DNA of 37,588 nucleotides from a virus: IMG/VR virus record IMGVR_UViG_3300047310_000500, positions 1 to 37,588 of that record; one strand, written 5' to 3'. The notes beneath the pieces are model-generated. The model made no database searches. It had not been told where the DNA came from and saw nothing but the letters and a program-made list of their open reading frames with translations. The position numbers and the translations under genes were made by a program. Of this stretch, positions 1 through 7,426 are shown in pieces. The first letter of the stretch is position 1, and each line of letters opens with the position of its first letter.

Positions 1-127
1 TACAGGCGCCTGAACACTCAAACCTTCTAATGATTCTTGAGACATATATACCCTCTAATGACTATAACCATCACGTGGACAACCCTCGGATCTCCCGAGT
101 GGAGATAAAACCCCCATTGAGAATGGG
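1..127. repeat. Left copy of 127-bp terminal direct repeat
   Basis: These 127 bases are identical to 37462-37588. The repeat covers the first 15 codons of the scaffold gene (minus strand, start codon ending at 45) and its leader. The length is a common maximum assembly k-mer, so this most likely marks a circular contig written with its overlap rather than a biological terminal repeat. The genome is therefore complete. Confidence 0.95.
90..127. promoter_or_regulatory. Paired hairpins in the scaffold gene leader
   Basis: Two adjacent perfect inverted repeats lie 45-80 bases upstream of the scaffold start. The first is ATCCTC-type: ATCTCC (90-95) with GGAGAT (101-106), loop CGAGT. The second is CCCATT (113-118) with AATGGG (122-127), loop GAG. 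In the minus-strand transcript they would form consecutive stem-loops in the 5' leader, the first one met being followed by GGTTTT. They may stabilise the late mRNA, attenuate it, or be protein sites. The pairing is seen; the role is inferred. Confidence 0.5.
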
Positions 128-131
128 TAAC

Positions 132-151
132 TGTGGATAACCTGTGGATAA
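132..151 (-). promoter_or_regulatory. Two DnaA boxes upstream of the scaffold gene
   Basis: Two perfect TTATCCACA boxes occur on the minus strand at 132-140 and 143-151. They are spaced 11 bp start to start, about one helical turn, which is the spacing of the last three boxes in the main cluster at 17290-17342. They lie just downstream of the candidate late promoter at 168-196. They could let host DnaA influence head-gene transcription, or act as a secondary origin or DnaA-titration site. Confidence 0.7.
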
Positions 152-167
152 GTTATCTATTCAACGA

Positions 168-196
168 CTTATACTGCATATATGATTAAAAGTAAA
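168..196 (-). promoter_or_regulatory. Candidate promoter for the scaffold-to-lysis late operon
   Basis: On the minus strand TTTACT (196-191) and TATAAG (173-168) are separated by 17 bp. This is a reasonable sigma70-type match located about 120 bp upstream of the scaffold start at 45, which is the same as 37506. No better pair was found in 46-300. Only the sequence match and the position support it. Confidence 0.4.
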
Positions 197-295
197 GGAT
201 ATTTTTTTGTTTTAATACTATTGGAGATATAGAAAGAGTAGAAATACTTAGTATATTAAAATCAATAAGTTAAGTGTTTTAATGCAAAACTGAAA

Positions 296-812
296 TTCCC
301 ACGATTTCTTAGTCGTGATCTTAGTCGTGATTTCTTTTACTGGGTTAAGCGTGATAGGGAACTATCCTGGAATCCCGGACAGTTCAAAGACGGACAGCTC
401 TCCCGCGCGGGAACTTGGGATATATTGGTAATGACTTGTATATTAAAAGAAAAATATGATAGGATTAATTTCCAGCTGAAACGAGGAATGTCTCATAAGG
501 CAAGAGGTTATTTCTGTATTCTTATTGGCTGAGAAAAGGACCTTAAGCATGAACAGCTTGATCCGTTGTGCCGTAAAACCTCGCTATTAATGGCGGGGAT
601 ATACGGCATGGATAACGTCATTGTCCTGTATTAAAATTCCCTTGCTTTTCAACAAGGTCTACCGCCGGGCTGGCGGAAAGTAACGCCTTTGGAGATACGA
701 GCAGCTGAAGTAAGGCGCTCGGCCTAGGAACCCACTGAAGCGATCCGTCGATAACCAAGATGGACGCCGTAGGAATCCACTTCCTTTAGGGAGTGGAGGA
801 TGTCAATCTGTA
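296..812 (+). ncRNA. Candidate large structured non-coding RNA
   Basis: This gene-free stretch is visibly richer in G+C than its surroundings and packed with hairpins. They include GATAG-GGAA-CTATC (353-366, a GNRA tetraloop); nested ATCCC/GGGAT (372-376 with 417-421) and AGTTC/GAACT (381-385 with 411-415) around CCCGCGCGGG; TGCCGTA/TACGGCA (569-575 with 602-608) enclosing CCTCGC/GCGGGG (579-584 with 593-598); CCTTG/CAAGG (640-644 with 653-657); CCGCC/GGCGG (662-666 with 672-676); CGCCTT/AAGGCG (684-689 with 712-717); and an 8-9 bp stem with loop TTTA (776-797). Several stems are continuous only if G-U pairs are allowed on the plus strand (581-596, 782-791, 568-609), and the GNRA loop also reads on plus, so I favour the plus strand. 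Size and phage setting recall the large ornate phage RNAs GOLLD and ROOL, but I recognise no family. The ends are approximate and no convincing promoter was found. Confidence 0.5.
308..331 (+). repeat. Perfect 12-bp tandem duplication
   Basis: CTTAGTCGTGAT occurs twice in direct succession (308-319 and 320-331). The preceding CACGA (300-304) can pair with either TCGTG, so two alternative hairpins are possible at the 5' side of the structured RNA candidate. Confidence 0.85.
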
Positions 813-816
813 GTAC

Positions 817-939
817 CTATCTATGGTCTTTAAGTCTCTTCCTAGAGCGTTCGTTTATTCGTTTCTTTCTATTTCGTTCATCCTTGGTTTTGGCTTCTTC
901 CATTCTTTTTTTATTCTCTTTATCATATTTCTTCTTCAT
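817..939 (-). CDS. Tiny highly basic protein (40 aa)
   Basis: A 40-codon reading frame starts MKKKYDKENK and ends RKRLKDHR. About half of the residues are Lys or Arg, interspersed with Glu and Asp, so it should form a charged helix. A GGAG ribosome site lies about 8 bases before the ATG. The gene directly follows the terminator-like hairpin at 958-1006 and is the last gene of the packaging-fibre block. Such peptides may bind nucleic acid or be packaged with DNA, but no function is known. It could be chance, although the ribosome site argues for a real gene. Confidence 0.55.
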   Translation of the reverse strand: MKKKYDKENKKRMEEAKTKDERNRKKRINERSRKRLKDHR

Positions 940-957
940 GCATCACTCCAAATAAAA

Positions 958-1006
958 AACCGCCAAGGTTACGCTTAGAAAACTGTGCTCCATAGGCGTG
1001 GCGGTT
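958..1006 (-). terminator. Terminator-like hairpin after the fibre operon
   Basis: AACCGCCA (958-965) pairs with TGGCGGTT (999-1006). On the minus strand the closing arm runs straight into a T-rich run (TTTTTTATTT), as in a factor-independent terminator, just after the stop of the basic 61-aa protein gene. The loop is long, about 33 nt, and a short inner TACGC/GCGT-type pairing is possible. On the plus strand the same structure lies downstream of the structured RNA candidate. Confidence 0.55.
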
Positions 1007-1048
1007 ATATTATAACTAATTGATAATTATAGTATAAATATACTTACA

Positions 1049-1234
1049 CTATTTTCTTAATTTTCCTAAAGTTTCAGCTAGTTGCGCACGCTTACGCATG
1101 AGAGGATTTTTAGACTTCTCCGCCTTCTCAAGTTTAGCCTCTGGGATCTTCTCACCTTTCTTAACTTTCAAAGCCTTCCGTAGAGCTCCTGGTTTCTTGA
1201 TAGCTCCCGCTATCCAGTTTTTCTTTTCTGCCAT
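1049..1234 (-). CDS. Small basic phage protein, AIKKPGALRK type (61 aa)
   Basis: This lysine-rich 61-aa protein begins MAEKKNWIAGAIKKPGALRK and ends in a basic tail. The pattern, an aromatic residue then AGAIKKPGALRKAL and a KKGEKIP turn, is from memory common in small unnamed proteins beside tailed-phage structural genes. Their role is not established; DNA condensation or a minor virion component is plausible. GGAG sits at a good distance before the ATG. It is the third gene downstream of the fibre-like gene and is followed by a terminator-like hairpin. Confidence 0.8.
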   Translation of the reverse strand: MAEKKNWIAGAIKKPGALRKALKVKKGEKIPEAKLEKAEKSKNPLMRKRAQLAETLGKLRK

Positions 1235-1289
1235 TTTTATTCTCCATGTAATGAGTAAGTACCTTATAAATTAATTCTAAATCATCTAT

Positions 1290-1505
1290 TCAGACATTTT
1301 TATTCTCTAAGTAAGACGGAACACTTTCGACATGATCTCTTAGAAGTTCCAAAAAACTTATGCGAGTCAATATCTTATCCTGAGGCGCGCCTATCACATC
1401 ATCATATATAGGATATCGGCGCCTCGTTTTCTCCAAATGATTAACTTGCTTCTCTAGTCTTGATATTTCATGATCAAATTCAGCTAGTATAGGCTTTGAT
1501 TTCAT
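1290..1505 (-). CDS. Small coiled-coil protein downstream of the tail fibre (71 aa)
   Basis: The first half (EISRLEKQVNHLEKTRRR) has heptad-like spacing of Leu, Ile and Val, suggesting a short coiled coil; the second half is mixed. The gene begins 14 bases after the stop of the large fibre gene and is probably translated from the same message. No strong ribosome site is visible. It may be a fibre-associated chaperone or minor virion protein, judged from position only. Confidence 0.65.
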   Translation of the reverse strand: MKSKPILAEFDHEISRLEKQVNHLEKTRRRYPIYDDVIGAPQDKILTRISFLELLRDHVESVPSYLENKNV

Positions 1506-1519
1506 TTAAAAGTTACTCA

Positions 1520-4500
1520 TTAAGGACTAATATATTTTATACTTAAATTTGTATTCTGTATAGTTAGCGGAATGTTCCCGTTATTCACTCCTCGAACATT
1601 TACGGTGTCTCCTGCTGTTAATGAAATCATTAACGGTGCTGGACTATTAGTTGAATTAATAACTTGTCCAATCGCTACCATCGAATTTCTATTAGAGACA
1701 TATCCACTATCATAAAAAGTTGAATTTATATAAAATGCAGAATCAAAATAATAATTTGTCATTAATGCGGCGCCAGTTCCAGTTGCCTGTAAAGTGTAGG
1801 ATAACTCATAAATACCATTTGCTGGAGCTGTGTAGGTTGATGTAGATGAATTATAAGCGGTAGATTGATCTATATGAACATGATCGAAGAAAAGTTGAGT
1901 ATTACCAGAAGGTAAACTGACGTCGGTCATCGGTGTTAAATCAGCATACAAAATGTGCTGAATGGCAATTTCGCCCAAACGATTATCAATGCCTTTTAAA
2001 TTATTCGTAGTAGATGCTTGAGGATAAAGTGTAGCAACGGGCAATGAATAATTTATGGGTGTGAAATTGATGTTTGCATTAATGCTGTCAGACACAGCTA
2101 AAGTTATGACGTTGCTGAAAGATGCGCCGCCTGAAAATGAAATGCCACTCACATACGATGTAACGTCCGTAGAAACATTAACATTATCTCCAATCATCGC
2201 TAAAGAATCTAGATAGGAATTATCTGAGAAAAGTATGGTTCCCGAGAAAGGTGTAGAACCGGATATCGATATAGCCCCCAATGAATTAGGTGTAGAATTG
2301 TTAGTTAATCCCAAGATGCTTGGATTAACACTAGTGTCGTTATCCATCGATATTCCGCTAGTTGAGCAATTTTCAAAAATAGCGGTGACATTTTTTATTG
2401 TATAGGTTGCTGGTGTATGCGGTGTTAAAACTTTTCCATTAGAAAATAAATAAACTTCGTTGTCAGCCCCACCAGAACCTTCGATATTGACTGTGGGTGT
2501 ATCTAAGATAGGCGCGTTTGTAAAGATTATTTGCTGTTGTTGAGATACGGTGGATACAAAATTTATTCCGCCAGCTGCTGAAATATTTAGGTTACTTACG
2601 AAACATCGTGCCATCGACACAGAATCAAAAGTTGCATCAAGCGATAAAACCCCGGTGCATGTAAGGCTACTTATACTTGGTCCATACCCACCAACATTAA
2701 CATCAGGATATAATGATATATTCCCTGTGACAGTTTCATTTCCCATAGCAAAGACTGTTGTCGGCGTAGATGGACTAGCTACAAGCAAAGCTTCAGTAGT
2801 GGCTTTTGCTAATGACGCATAAGGGTATGCTTCTGAACCATTACCGATGATAGTGTCACTTCCTTTTGAACCCGAGAAAAAGAAAATGTTTGGGATTATC
2901 GCATCACTTCTTGTGACATATCCTACTCTAATAGTTCCGTCAACAACTAAAGGCCCATCGGAAGATTCCAGGAACCACTGGCCACCAGACGCAGCACTAA
3001 AACATCTAAGTACCGCGTTACTTCTCTGTGGAACAAAGAAGCTTGATGTGACTAAATTACCGGTTATTTCTATAAGTGCCGCCGTTCCGATATTAACAGT
3101 GACGCCTTGAGTCGCAGGTGAATAGATTATTAAAATATCACCAGCAGTCGGAGCGATCGGCATAATCCCCATCGCTGGCGACGGCGATGAAACCAGTCCA
3201 ACATAAAACTTGTTCTCTACCATTTGAACAGGTGTCGTTGAAACTAAATTTATTGTTTCAACTGCCTGTTCATTTTGGATTATCCAAACAGCTGTGGATG
3301 AATTCCCAGTTTGTGTACATATCCATAGCTGTAAATCAGCAGTATCAAAATAGAAATTTATTCCCGCAGTTCCCGCATGCACACCGTTTGGATCGCCAGT
3401 TCCAATTATATTTAACGGTTGTGAGCCGACAGTAATAGTGCTATCAATAATTATAGGCCCATCAGAAGATTCTAAGAACCATTGGCCGCCAGACGCAGCA
3501 CTAAAACATCTTAGAACTACATTGCTATGCAAAGGCAAAAAGAAACTTGCCGTAACAAGATTGCCAGATATTTCTATAAGCGCCGCAGTTCCTCGTTGGA
3601 CGGTCACCCCTTGTGCTGCTGCTGCATATATAATCACCACATCTCCTGCTATCGGAGAGACGGGAATAATGCCTGCCGCTGGAGCTGGCGAAGATAAAAC
3701 ACCCACATAAAATTTATTGGTTAACATTTGTGCAGGAGTAGTGGAAACAAGGTCAATCGTTTCTATGCCCCCCGCATTTTTATTCTGAATTTCCCAAACA
3801 GCTGTAGAGGAACTTCCCGTTTGTGTGCAGATCCATACTTGCGCGGTAGTCGTATCAAAATAGAAATTTACTCCTAAGACACCAGCTTGCGCGCCATTAG
3901 GATCACCTGACCCAACGATGTTTAAAGGCTGATATCCGACAGTAGTAGTACCATCAATTATCACCGTGTCATCGATAGATTCTGAGAACCATTGTCCCCC
4001 ACCCGAAGAATTGAAGCATCTTAAAACTACAGTATTTCTGAAAGGGATAAAAAAACTAGAGGAGACCATATTATTTGTTATATTAATAAGTGCCGCAGTA
4101 CCTTTTTGAATAGTCACCCCTGCAGTGGCAGAAGCATATATGATCAAAAGATCACCAGCAGTTGGAGCAATAGGCATTATACCAACTGCGGGCGACGGAG
4201 ATGCAATAAGACCAATGTACAGCTTATTGCTTACCATTTGTGCTGGCGAAGTTGAGACAAGATTCACTACATCTATTCCACCACCTTGCTGATTTTGTAT
4301 AGCCCATACGGCTGTAACACTCGTCCCAGTCTGCGTACATATCCATAACTGAACTGCAGCGGTATCAAAATAGAAATTCTTGCCGGCAGTTCCGGCTTGG
4401 AATCCATTAGGATCACCCGTTCCTACTATAGTTTGTTGTTGACCTCCGATATTAGCTAATGACGTAACTGGATTAGCGACATCTGAAAGATTATTTGCAA

Positions 4501-4849
4501 CTAACAGCGCGCCAGACAAGTTAGTCTGTACTTGCCATGTAGCGGTAATTGCTGTACCAGCAACGATACATACATAAAACTTGTCAGTAGAAGCGATGGT
4601 ATCTATGTATAGATCTCCCAAGACACCCGCAACTACTCCCTGAGGAGATCCAGTACCAGAAGATATTTTAGGGACGCTAAGGTTAGTTCTTGACGTGCCG
4701 GTATTCGTTACATCTGAAAGATTTTTTGCAGATAGGAGAACTTCAGTGGGACTATATTGAATGTTTACGCCAGCTCTTAAGCCTACTAGTGTATCTGTAT
4801 CTACTATAGGTCCCCCTGGTGGAAACTGACTCCATTTTGTATCGGCCAT
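1520..4849 (-). CDS. Large modular tail fibre/spike with three 170-aa repeats (1109 aa)
   Basis: Residues 1-60 form a short N-terminal part likely to attach to the particle. Residues 61-110 are a partial repeat, followed by three near-equal repeats at 141-310, 311-480 and 481-about 647, each starting with a GTGDPNG-like motif then NFYFDT and WICTQTG. From about 650 a run with SGSKGSDTIIGNGSEAYPY and many turn-rich strands resembles the start of a right-handed beta-helix, as in phage depolymerases. The last 110 residues (YTAPANGIYELSY to NTNLSIKYISP) resemble a C1q/TNF-type trimeric jelly roll, a common receptor-binding tip. It probably binds the host surface; whether it has enzyme activity is unclear. 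The gene follows the tRNA region and heads a short minus-strand group. Confidence 0.85.
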   Translation of the reverse strand: MADTKWSQFPPGGPIVDTDTLVGLRAGVNIQYSPTEVLLSAKNLSDVTNTGTSRTNLSVPKISSGTGSPQGVVAGVLGDLYIDTIASTDKFYVCIVAGTAITATWQVQTNLSGALLVANNLSDVANPVTSLANIGGQQQTIVGTGDPNGFQAGTAGKNFYFDTAAVQLWICTQTGTSVTAVWAIQNQQGGGIDVVNLVSTSPAQMVSNKLYIGLIASPSPAVGIMPIAPTAGDLLIIYASATAGVTIQKGTAALINITNNMVSSSFFIPFRNTVVLRCFNSSGGGQWFSESIDDTVIIDGTTTVGYQPLNIVGSGDPNGAQAGVLGVNFYFDTTTAQVWICTQTGSSSTAVWEIQNKNAGGIETIDLVSTTPAQMLTNKFYVGVLSSPAPAAGIIPVSPIAGDVVIIYAAAAQGVTVQRGTAALIEISGNLVTASFFLPLHSNVVLRCFSAASGGQWFLESSDGPIIIDSTITVGSQPLNIIGTGDPNGVHAGTAGINFYFDTADLQLWICTQTGNSSTAVWIIQNEQAVETINLVSTTPVQMVENKFYVGLVSSPSPAMGIMPIAPTAGDILIIYSPATQGVTVNIGTAALIEITGNLVTSSFFVPQRSNAVLRCFSAASGGQWFLESSDGPLVVDGTIRVGYVTRSDAIIPNIFFFSGSKGSDTIIGNGSEAYPYASLAKATTEALLVASPSTPTTVFAMGNETVTGNISLYPDVNVGGYGPSISSLTCTGVLSLDATFDSVSMARCFVSNLNISAAGGINFVSTVSQQQQIIFTNAPILDTPTVNIEGSGGADNEVYLFSNGKVLTPHTPATYTIKNVTAIFENCSTSGISMDNDTSVNPSILGLTNNSTPNSLGAISISGSTPFSGTILFSDNSYLDSLAMIGDNVNVSTDVTSYVSGISFSGGASFSNVITLAVSDSINANINFTPINYSLPVATLYPQASTTNNLKGIDNRLGEIAIQHILYADLTPMTDVSLPSGNTQLFFDHVHIDQSTAYNSSTSTYTAPANGIYELSYTLQATGTGAALMTNYYFDSAFYINSTFYDSGYVSNRNSMVAIGQVINSTNSPAPLMISLTAGDTVNVRGVNNGNIPLTIQNTNLSIKYISP
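2909..4429 (-). repeat. Three tandem ~510-bp coding repeats in the fibre gene
   Basis: The units are approximately 4429-3920, 3919-3410 and 3409-2909. The second and third share long near-identical DNA stretches, for example the segment encoding LRCFSAASGGQWFLESSDGP, which suggests recent duplication or gene conversion. A degenerate half unit lies upstream at about 4669-4520. Such arrays can change copy number by recombination and so alter fibre length. Confidence 0.85.
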
Positions 4850-4878
4850 GATATTATTCTCCTGTATTCTGTGATATT

Positions 4879-5136
4879 TTAAATATTTGGATAGGTATCC
4901 AAGTGGTTAAAGGTGGTAGACTGTAAATCTATTGGCTCAGCCTTCGAAGGTTCGAATCCTTCCCTATCCACCATTGCTTTTTTGAATTTTGATTGGAATT
5001 CTTCAGAATGGAAAATATCTAGAAGTGATCCTAGTTCTTTACGCGAAACTTTATTAATCTTATTTAAGCGTGATTGTAATCCACGCTTTCTAATAGGATT
5101 AATAGCGCGAAGAGCAATTCGCAAATTTCGTTTCAT
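4879..5136 (-). CDS. Small basic ORF whose 3' third is antisense to the tRNA (85 aa)
   Basis: The first 55 residues (from MKRNLRIALRAINPIRKRG) are basic and have a GGGAGAT ribosome site. The remaining 30 residues are read from the strand opposite the tRNA-Tyr, giving the REGFEPSKAEP-type string typical of spurious tRNA-antisense peptides. Its N-terminus resembles that of the next upstream 44-aa ORF (shared KRNLRI), suggesting a duplicated gene. Either the tRNA inserted into the end of a real small gene, or only the N-terminal part is meaningful. Confidence 0.4.
   Translation of the reverse strand: MKRNLRIALRAINPIRKRGLQSRLNKINKVSRKELGSLLDIFHSEEFQSKFKKAMVDREGFEPSKAEPIDLQSTTFNHLDTYPNI
4889..4973 (+). 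tRNA. tRNA-Tyr (anticodon GTA)
   Basis: An 85-nt class II tRNA. The acceptor stem GGATAGG (4889-4895) pairs with CCTATCC, followed by discriminator A and an encoded CCA (4971-4973). The anticodon loop CTGTAAA places GTA at 4923-4925. There is a long variable arm, and the T arm GAAGG-TTCGAAT-CCTTC is perfect. It lies on the plus strand inside a minus-strand late block. A normal tyrosine decoder, it may support translation of Tyr codons or be a relic of recombination with host DNA. There is no integrase that would use it as an attachment site. Confidence 0.95.
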
Positions 5137-5271
5137 CTATTTATCTCCCATATTGAATTTTTTTAATAAAGAATCCCATGCATTCAAAATTTCAGTAATA
5201 ATCAACCTATTTTCTAATTTACGCATTTCTTTAAATACTATGCGCAAATTTCGTTTCACTTTACGTTTCAT
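5137..5271 (-). CDS. Small basic protein overlapping the portal gene end (44 aa)
   Basis: The ATG lies within the last codons of the portal gene, an 11-bp overlap, and the stop immediately precedes the ATG of the next ORF, so the three look translationally coupled. The protein starts MKRKVKRNLRIVFKEMRK and is basic with a helical C-terminal half. Its KRNLRI segment is shared with the following ORF and the underlying DNA (CGCAAATTTCGTTTCA on plus) is nearly identical. Function unknown. Confidence 0.55.
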   Translation of the reverse strand: MKRKVKRNLRIVFKEMRKLENRLIITEILNAWDSLLKKFNMGDK

Positions 5272-7426
5272 CCATAGCACCTAACTTTTTGCTCAGCTGT
5301 TCGCGAGCATGATGGAGATTCAGAAGATCCATTGCTTTCGCATGATGATGATCCCTATCAGATCTTTCTAGATCAACTTCACTTCGGATATTGCGAGCTT
5401 CTATCTCTGAAGCTTTTAAAGCATTCTCAATCCCCTGGTTCTCAATCTCAGCTTCGGCCTTCATGTAATTTATAGCCACCTGATCTTGCTTAACCTGAAC
5501 TTCTGCCGCGTCTTTCTGAGCCTTAAGCTGGATCTCTTGCTCTTTAAGCTCTACCGGCTTCATCATGATCTGAAGTTGCTGCTGCTGCATCTGCATCTCC
5601 TGCTGCTGTTGCTGTTGTTGCATCTGCTGAGCTTGTTGTTGCTGTTGCTGCTTCATCTGCATGTATTCTTGTACGCTAGCTCTTAGCTTATCAATTCCTC
5701 TGATATCTATGTTCTCTAGAATCGTCGGGAGACCAGATCCAGAGTTATTCATGAAATCAGAGAATTCCGGCACTGTTTGCATCAAACTTATAATCGTTTG
5801 GAACGCTCTTGCGCGCTGTGTTTCGAAGCTAACACCAGGTTCAATATTAACTTGAAGATCGTGTGGAGCGTAATTCATAGAAAGTCCACCACGCGCACGA
5901 TCATTTAGCCTAACTTTCTGACCACTCTTAAGTGTTATATCTTGAGCAGCCGTCATATTCAGCTTCATGCGCTCTAGTAGAATATTTCCAACCTGCGACC
6001 ATCCCTTCATGTAATTTACTAAGAATGGGATAGAAACCGGATTACTTTGCATCGCTGCTGATTCTATAGCTCTCCCCGAAAGTTGATTATCATTTATCCC
6101 CAAGGCTCCATCATATGACCCAACTATTGTTTGCAACGTTTGATCACATATCATGAAAGTTTGAGCTAGTTCTGGGGGAATAGGAGTTCGAGGGGCGGCT
6201 ACAGGGGCCGGTAGCTGCTTATCAGGATTATCCTGAGAATAAGCCGAATATATAAGCATGCTCGGATTTTGCACGTTCTTATATGCTTCTGAGTACTGAT
6301 CTAGCAGAGACTCAATGCATACTAGAAACTTGTGCTGCACCATATTCTCAAGCTCATTAGCCAACGCTTGGCCTGCAAAGTTCTTGAGTTGCTGCGTACC
6401 TTGAGCATGATATAGGAAGGGTCTCGTTAATTGATAAGAAGAACCTTGAGTTGCGCGTCGGAGTATCTTCGAATTTCCATCAAAGAACACATGGGGGAGA
6501 AGTCGCCATTGAGTCGATACGTGATCTAAAATAGATCCACCTGAAATCACATATCTATCTATTGTCTCTATCTCAGCTTTCTTGCTGGCTACAACTACTG
6601 GAACCTGTTCAATCCTAGATACAGCCCATTCAGCTGCAAATATCTCGTAATCCTTTTCTGTCATGACTTGTTCAGGTTCATCTATAGACGCAGCCACCTT
6701 CACCATCTTCACAGTCTTCGATTTTTTCTCGTAGTAGTCAGCTACTAAGACGATTCCTTCCCCAGAGTTATCTCGGAAAGACCAGTTAAAGCCTTCTATG
6801 GCAGCGCTATCCGAAGATTCTGCCGCATCAGAACCATATTTCTTTTTAAAATCTTCGCGCAGCATCGGGAAAAGTTCGGCGCTATATTTTCCGTCCCCCT
6901 TATGTGACTCACGCGCCATCTTATCAAAGACACAAAGCGTAGGATCATAGAAGCGCTCTATACGAGACACGATCTCGAAAGATTCAGGAGTAGCATACTG
7001 ATCAACAATCTTCACAGCACCAAAACCGCCGGATAGAGTGTCGGAAAGAACATCGTACTGGAGATTATCTCTATTGGAATCAAAGATAGTTTGGAGAAGA
7101 TACCCTTCTAGGAACTCAATAAGCTGAGGATTTTCAGAAGAACCATTTAGTTTTGAGCTAATATTTAAGGTGGGTTCTTGCCGAGAAAATTCGCCGAGCA
7201 GACGTGACAGATATGCTTCTTGGATATTGAACTCGATAATAGGTTTTTGTTGTATAATAAGCGCTTGCCGGTTGGCATCAGAAAGAGATGTCTCAAAAGT
7301 AAACACTCTAGAATCATTGAATCGGTTAAAATTTTCTCTAAATTCATCATTAAATGATCGTATATTACTCTTTATTTGAGTAAGTTTCTCTATATTCTTG
7401 CGGCTACTCATCATTACCTTTGCCAT
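5261..7426 (-). CDS. Portal protein, P22-like (721 aa)
   Basis: The length, the position directly after the large terminase and the internal pattern match the P22-type portal family, a dodecameric ring at the capsid vertex through which DNA is packaged and ejected. The P22 portal is about 725 aa. Residues about 589-617 form a glutamine-rich tract (QQQQQQAQQMQQQQQQQ), followed by a long charged helical C-terminus that could form the barrel extension seen in P22-like portals. AAGGAG precedes the ATG, and the gene overlaps the terminase stop by 13 bp. The exact family is inferred by pattern, not by search. Confidence 0.85.
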   Translation of the reverse strand: MAKVMMSSRKNIEKLTQIKSNIRSFNDEFRENFNRFNDSRVFTFETSLSDANRQALIIQQKPIIEFNIQEAYLSRLLGEFSRQEPTLNISSKLNGSSENPQLIEFLEGYLLQTIFDSNRDNLQYDVLSDTLSGGFGAVKIVDQYATPESFEIVSRIERFYDPTLCVFDKMARESHKGDGKYSAELFPMLREDFKKKYGSDAAESSDSAAIEGFNWSFRDNSGEGIVLVADYYEKKSKTVKMVKVAASIDEPEQVMTEKDYEIFAAEWAVSRIEQVPVVVASKKAEIETIDRYVISGGSILDHVSTQWRLLPHVFFDGNSKILRRATQGSSYQLTRPFLYHAQGTQQLKNFAGQALANELENMVQHKFLVCIESLLDQYSEAYKNVQNPSMLIYSAYSQDNPDKQLPAPVAAPRTPIPPELAQTFMICDQTLQTIVGSYDGALGINDNQLSGRAIESAAMQSNPVSIPFLVNYMKGWSQVGNILLERMKLNMTAAQDITLKSGQKVRLNDRARGGLSMNYAPHDLQVNIEPGVSFETQRARAFQTIISLMQTVPEFSDFMNNSGSGLPTILENIDIRGIDKLRASVQEYMQMKQQQQQQAQQMQQQQQQQEMQMQQQQLQIMMKPVELKEQEIQLKAQKDAAEVQVKQDQVAINYMKAEAEIENQGIENALKASEIEARNIRSEVDLERSDRDHHHAKAMDLLNLHHAREQLSKKLGAMDET

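Noticed and set aside
661-720. Group I intron, RNase P or tmRNA core in the structured region
   Set aside because: I could not find the conserved core elements of these RNAs in order on either strand, and no interrupted gene flanks it.
2550-3710. Plus-strand frames of 80-90 codons opposite the fibre gene
   Set aside because: They are antisense shadows of the repeat modules with no ribosome sites; the minus-strand frame is continuous for 1109 codons.
4889-4973. tRNA as phage attachment site
   Set aside because: The tRNA is complete and there is no integrase, repressor or second copy of its 3' end.
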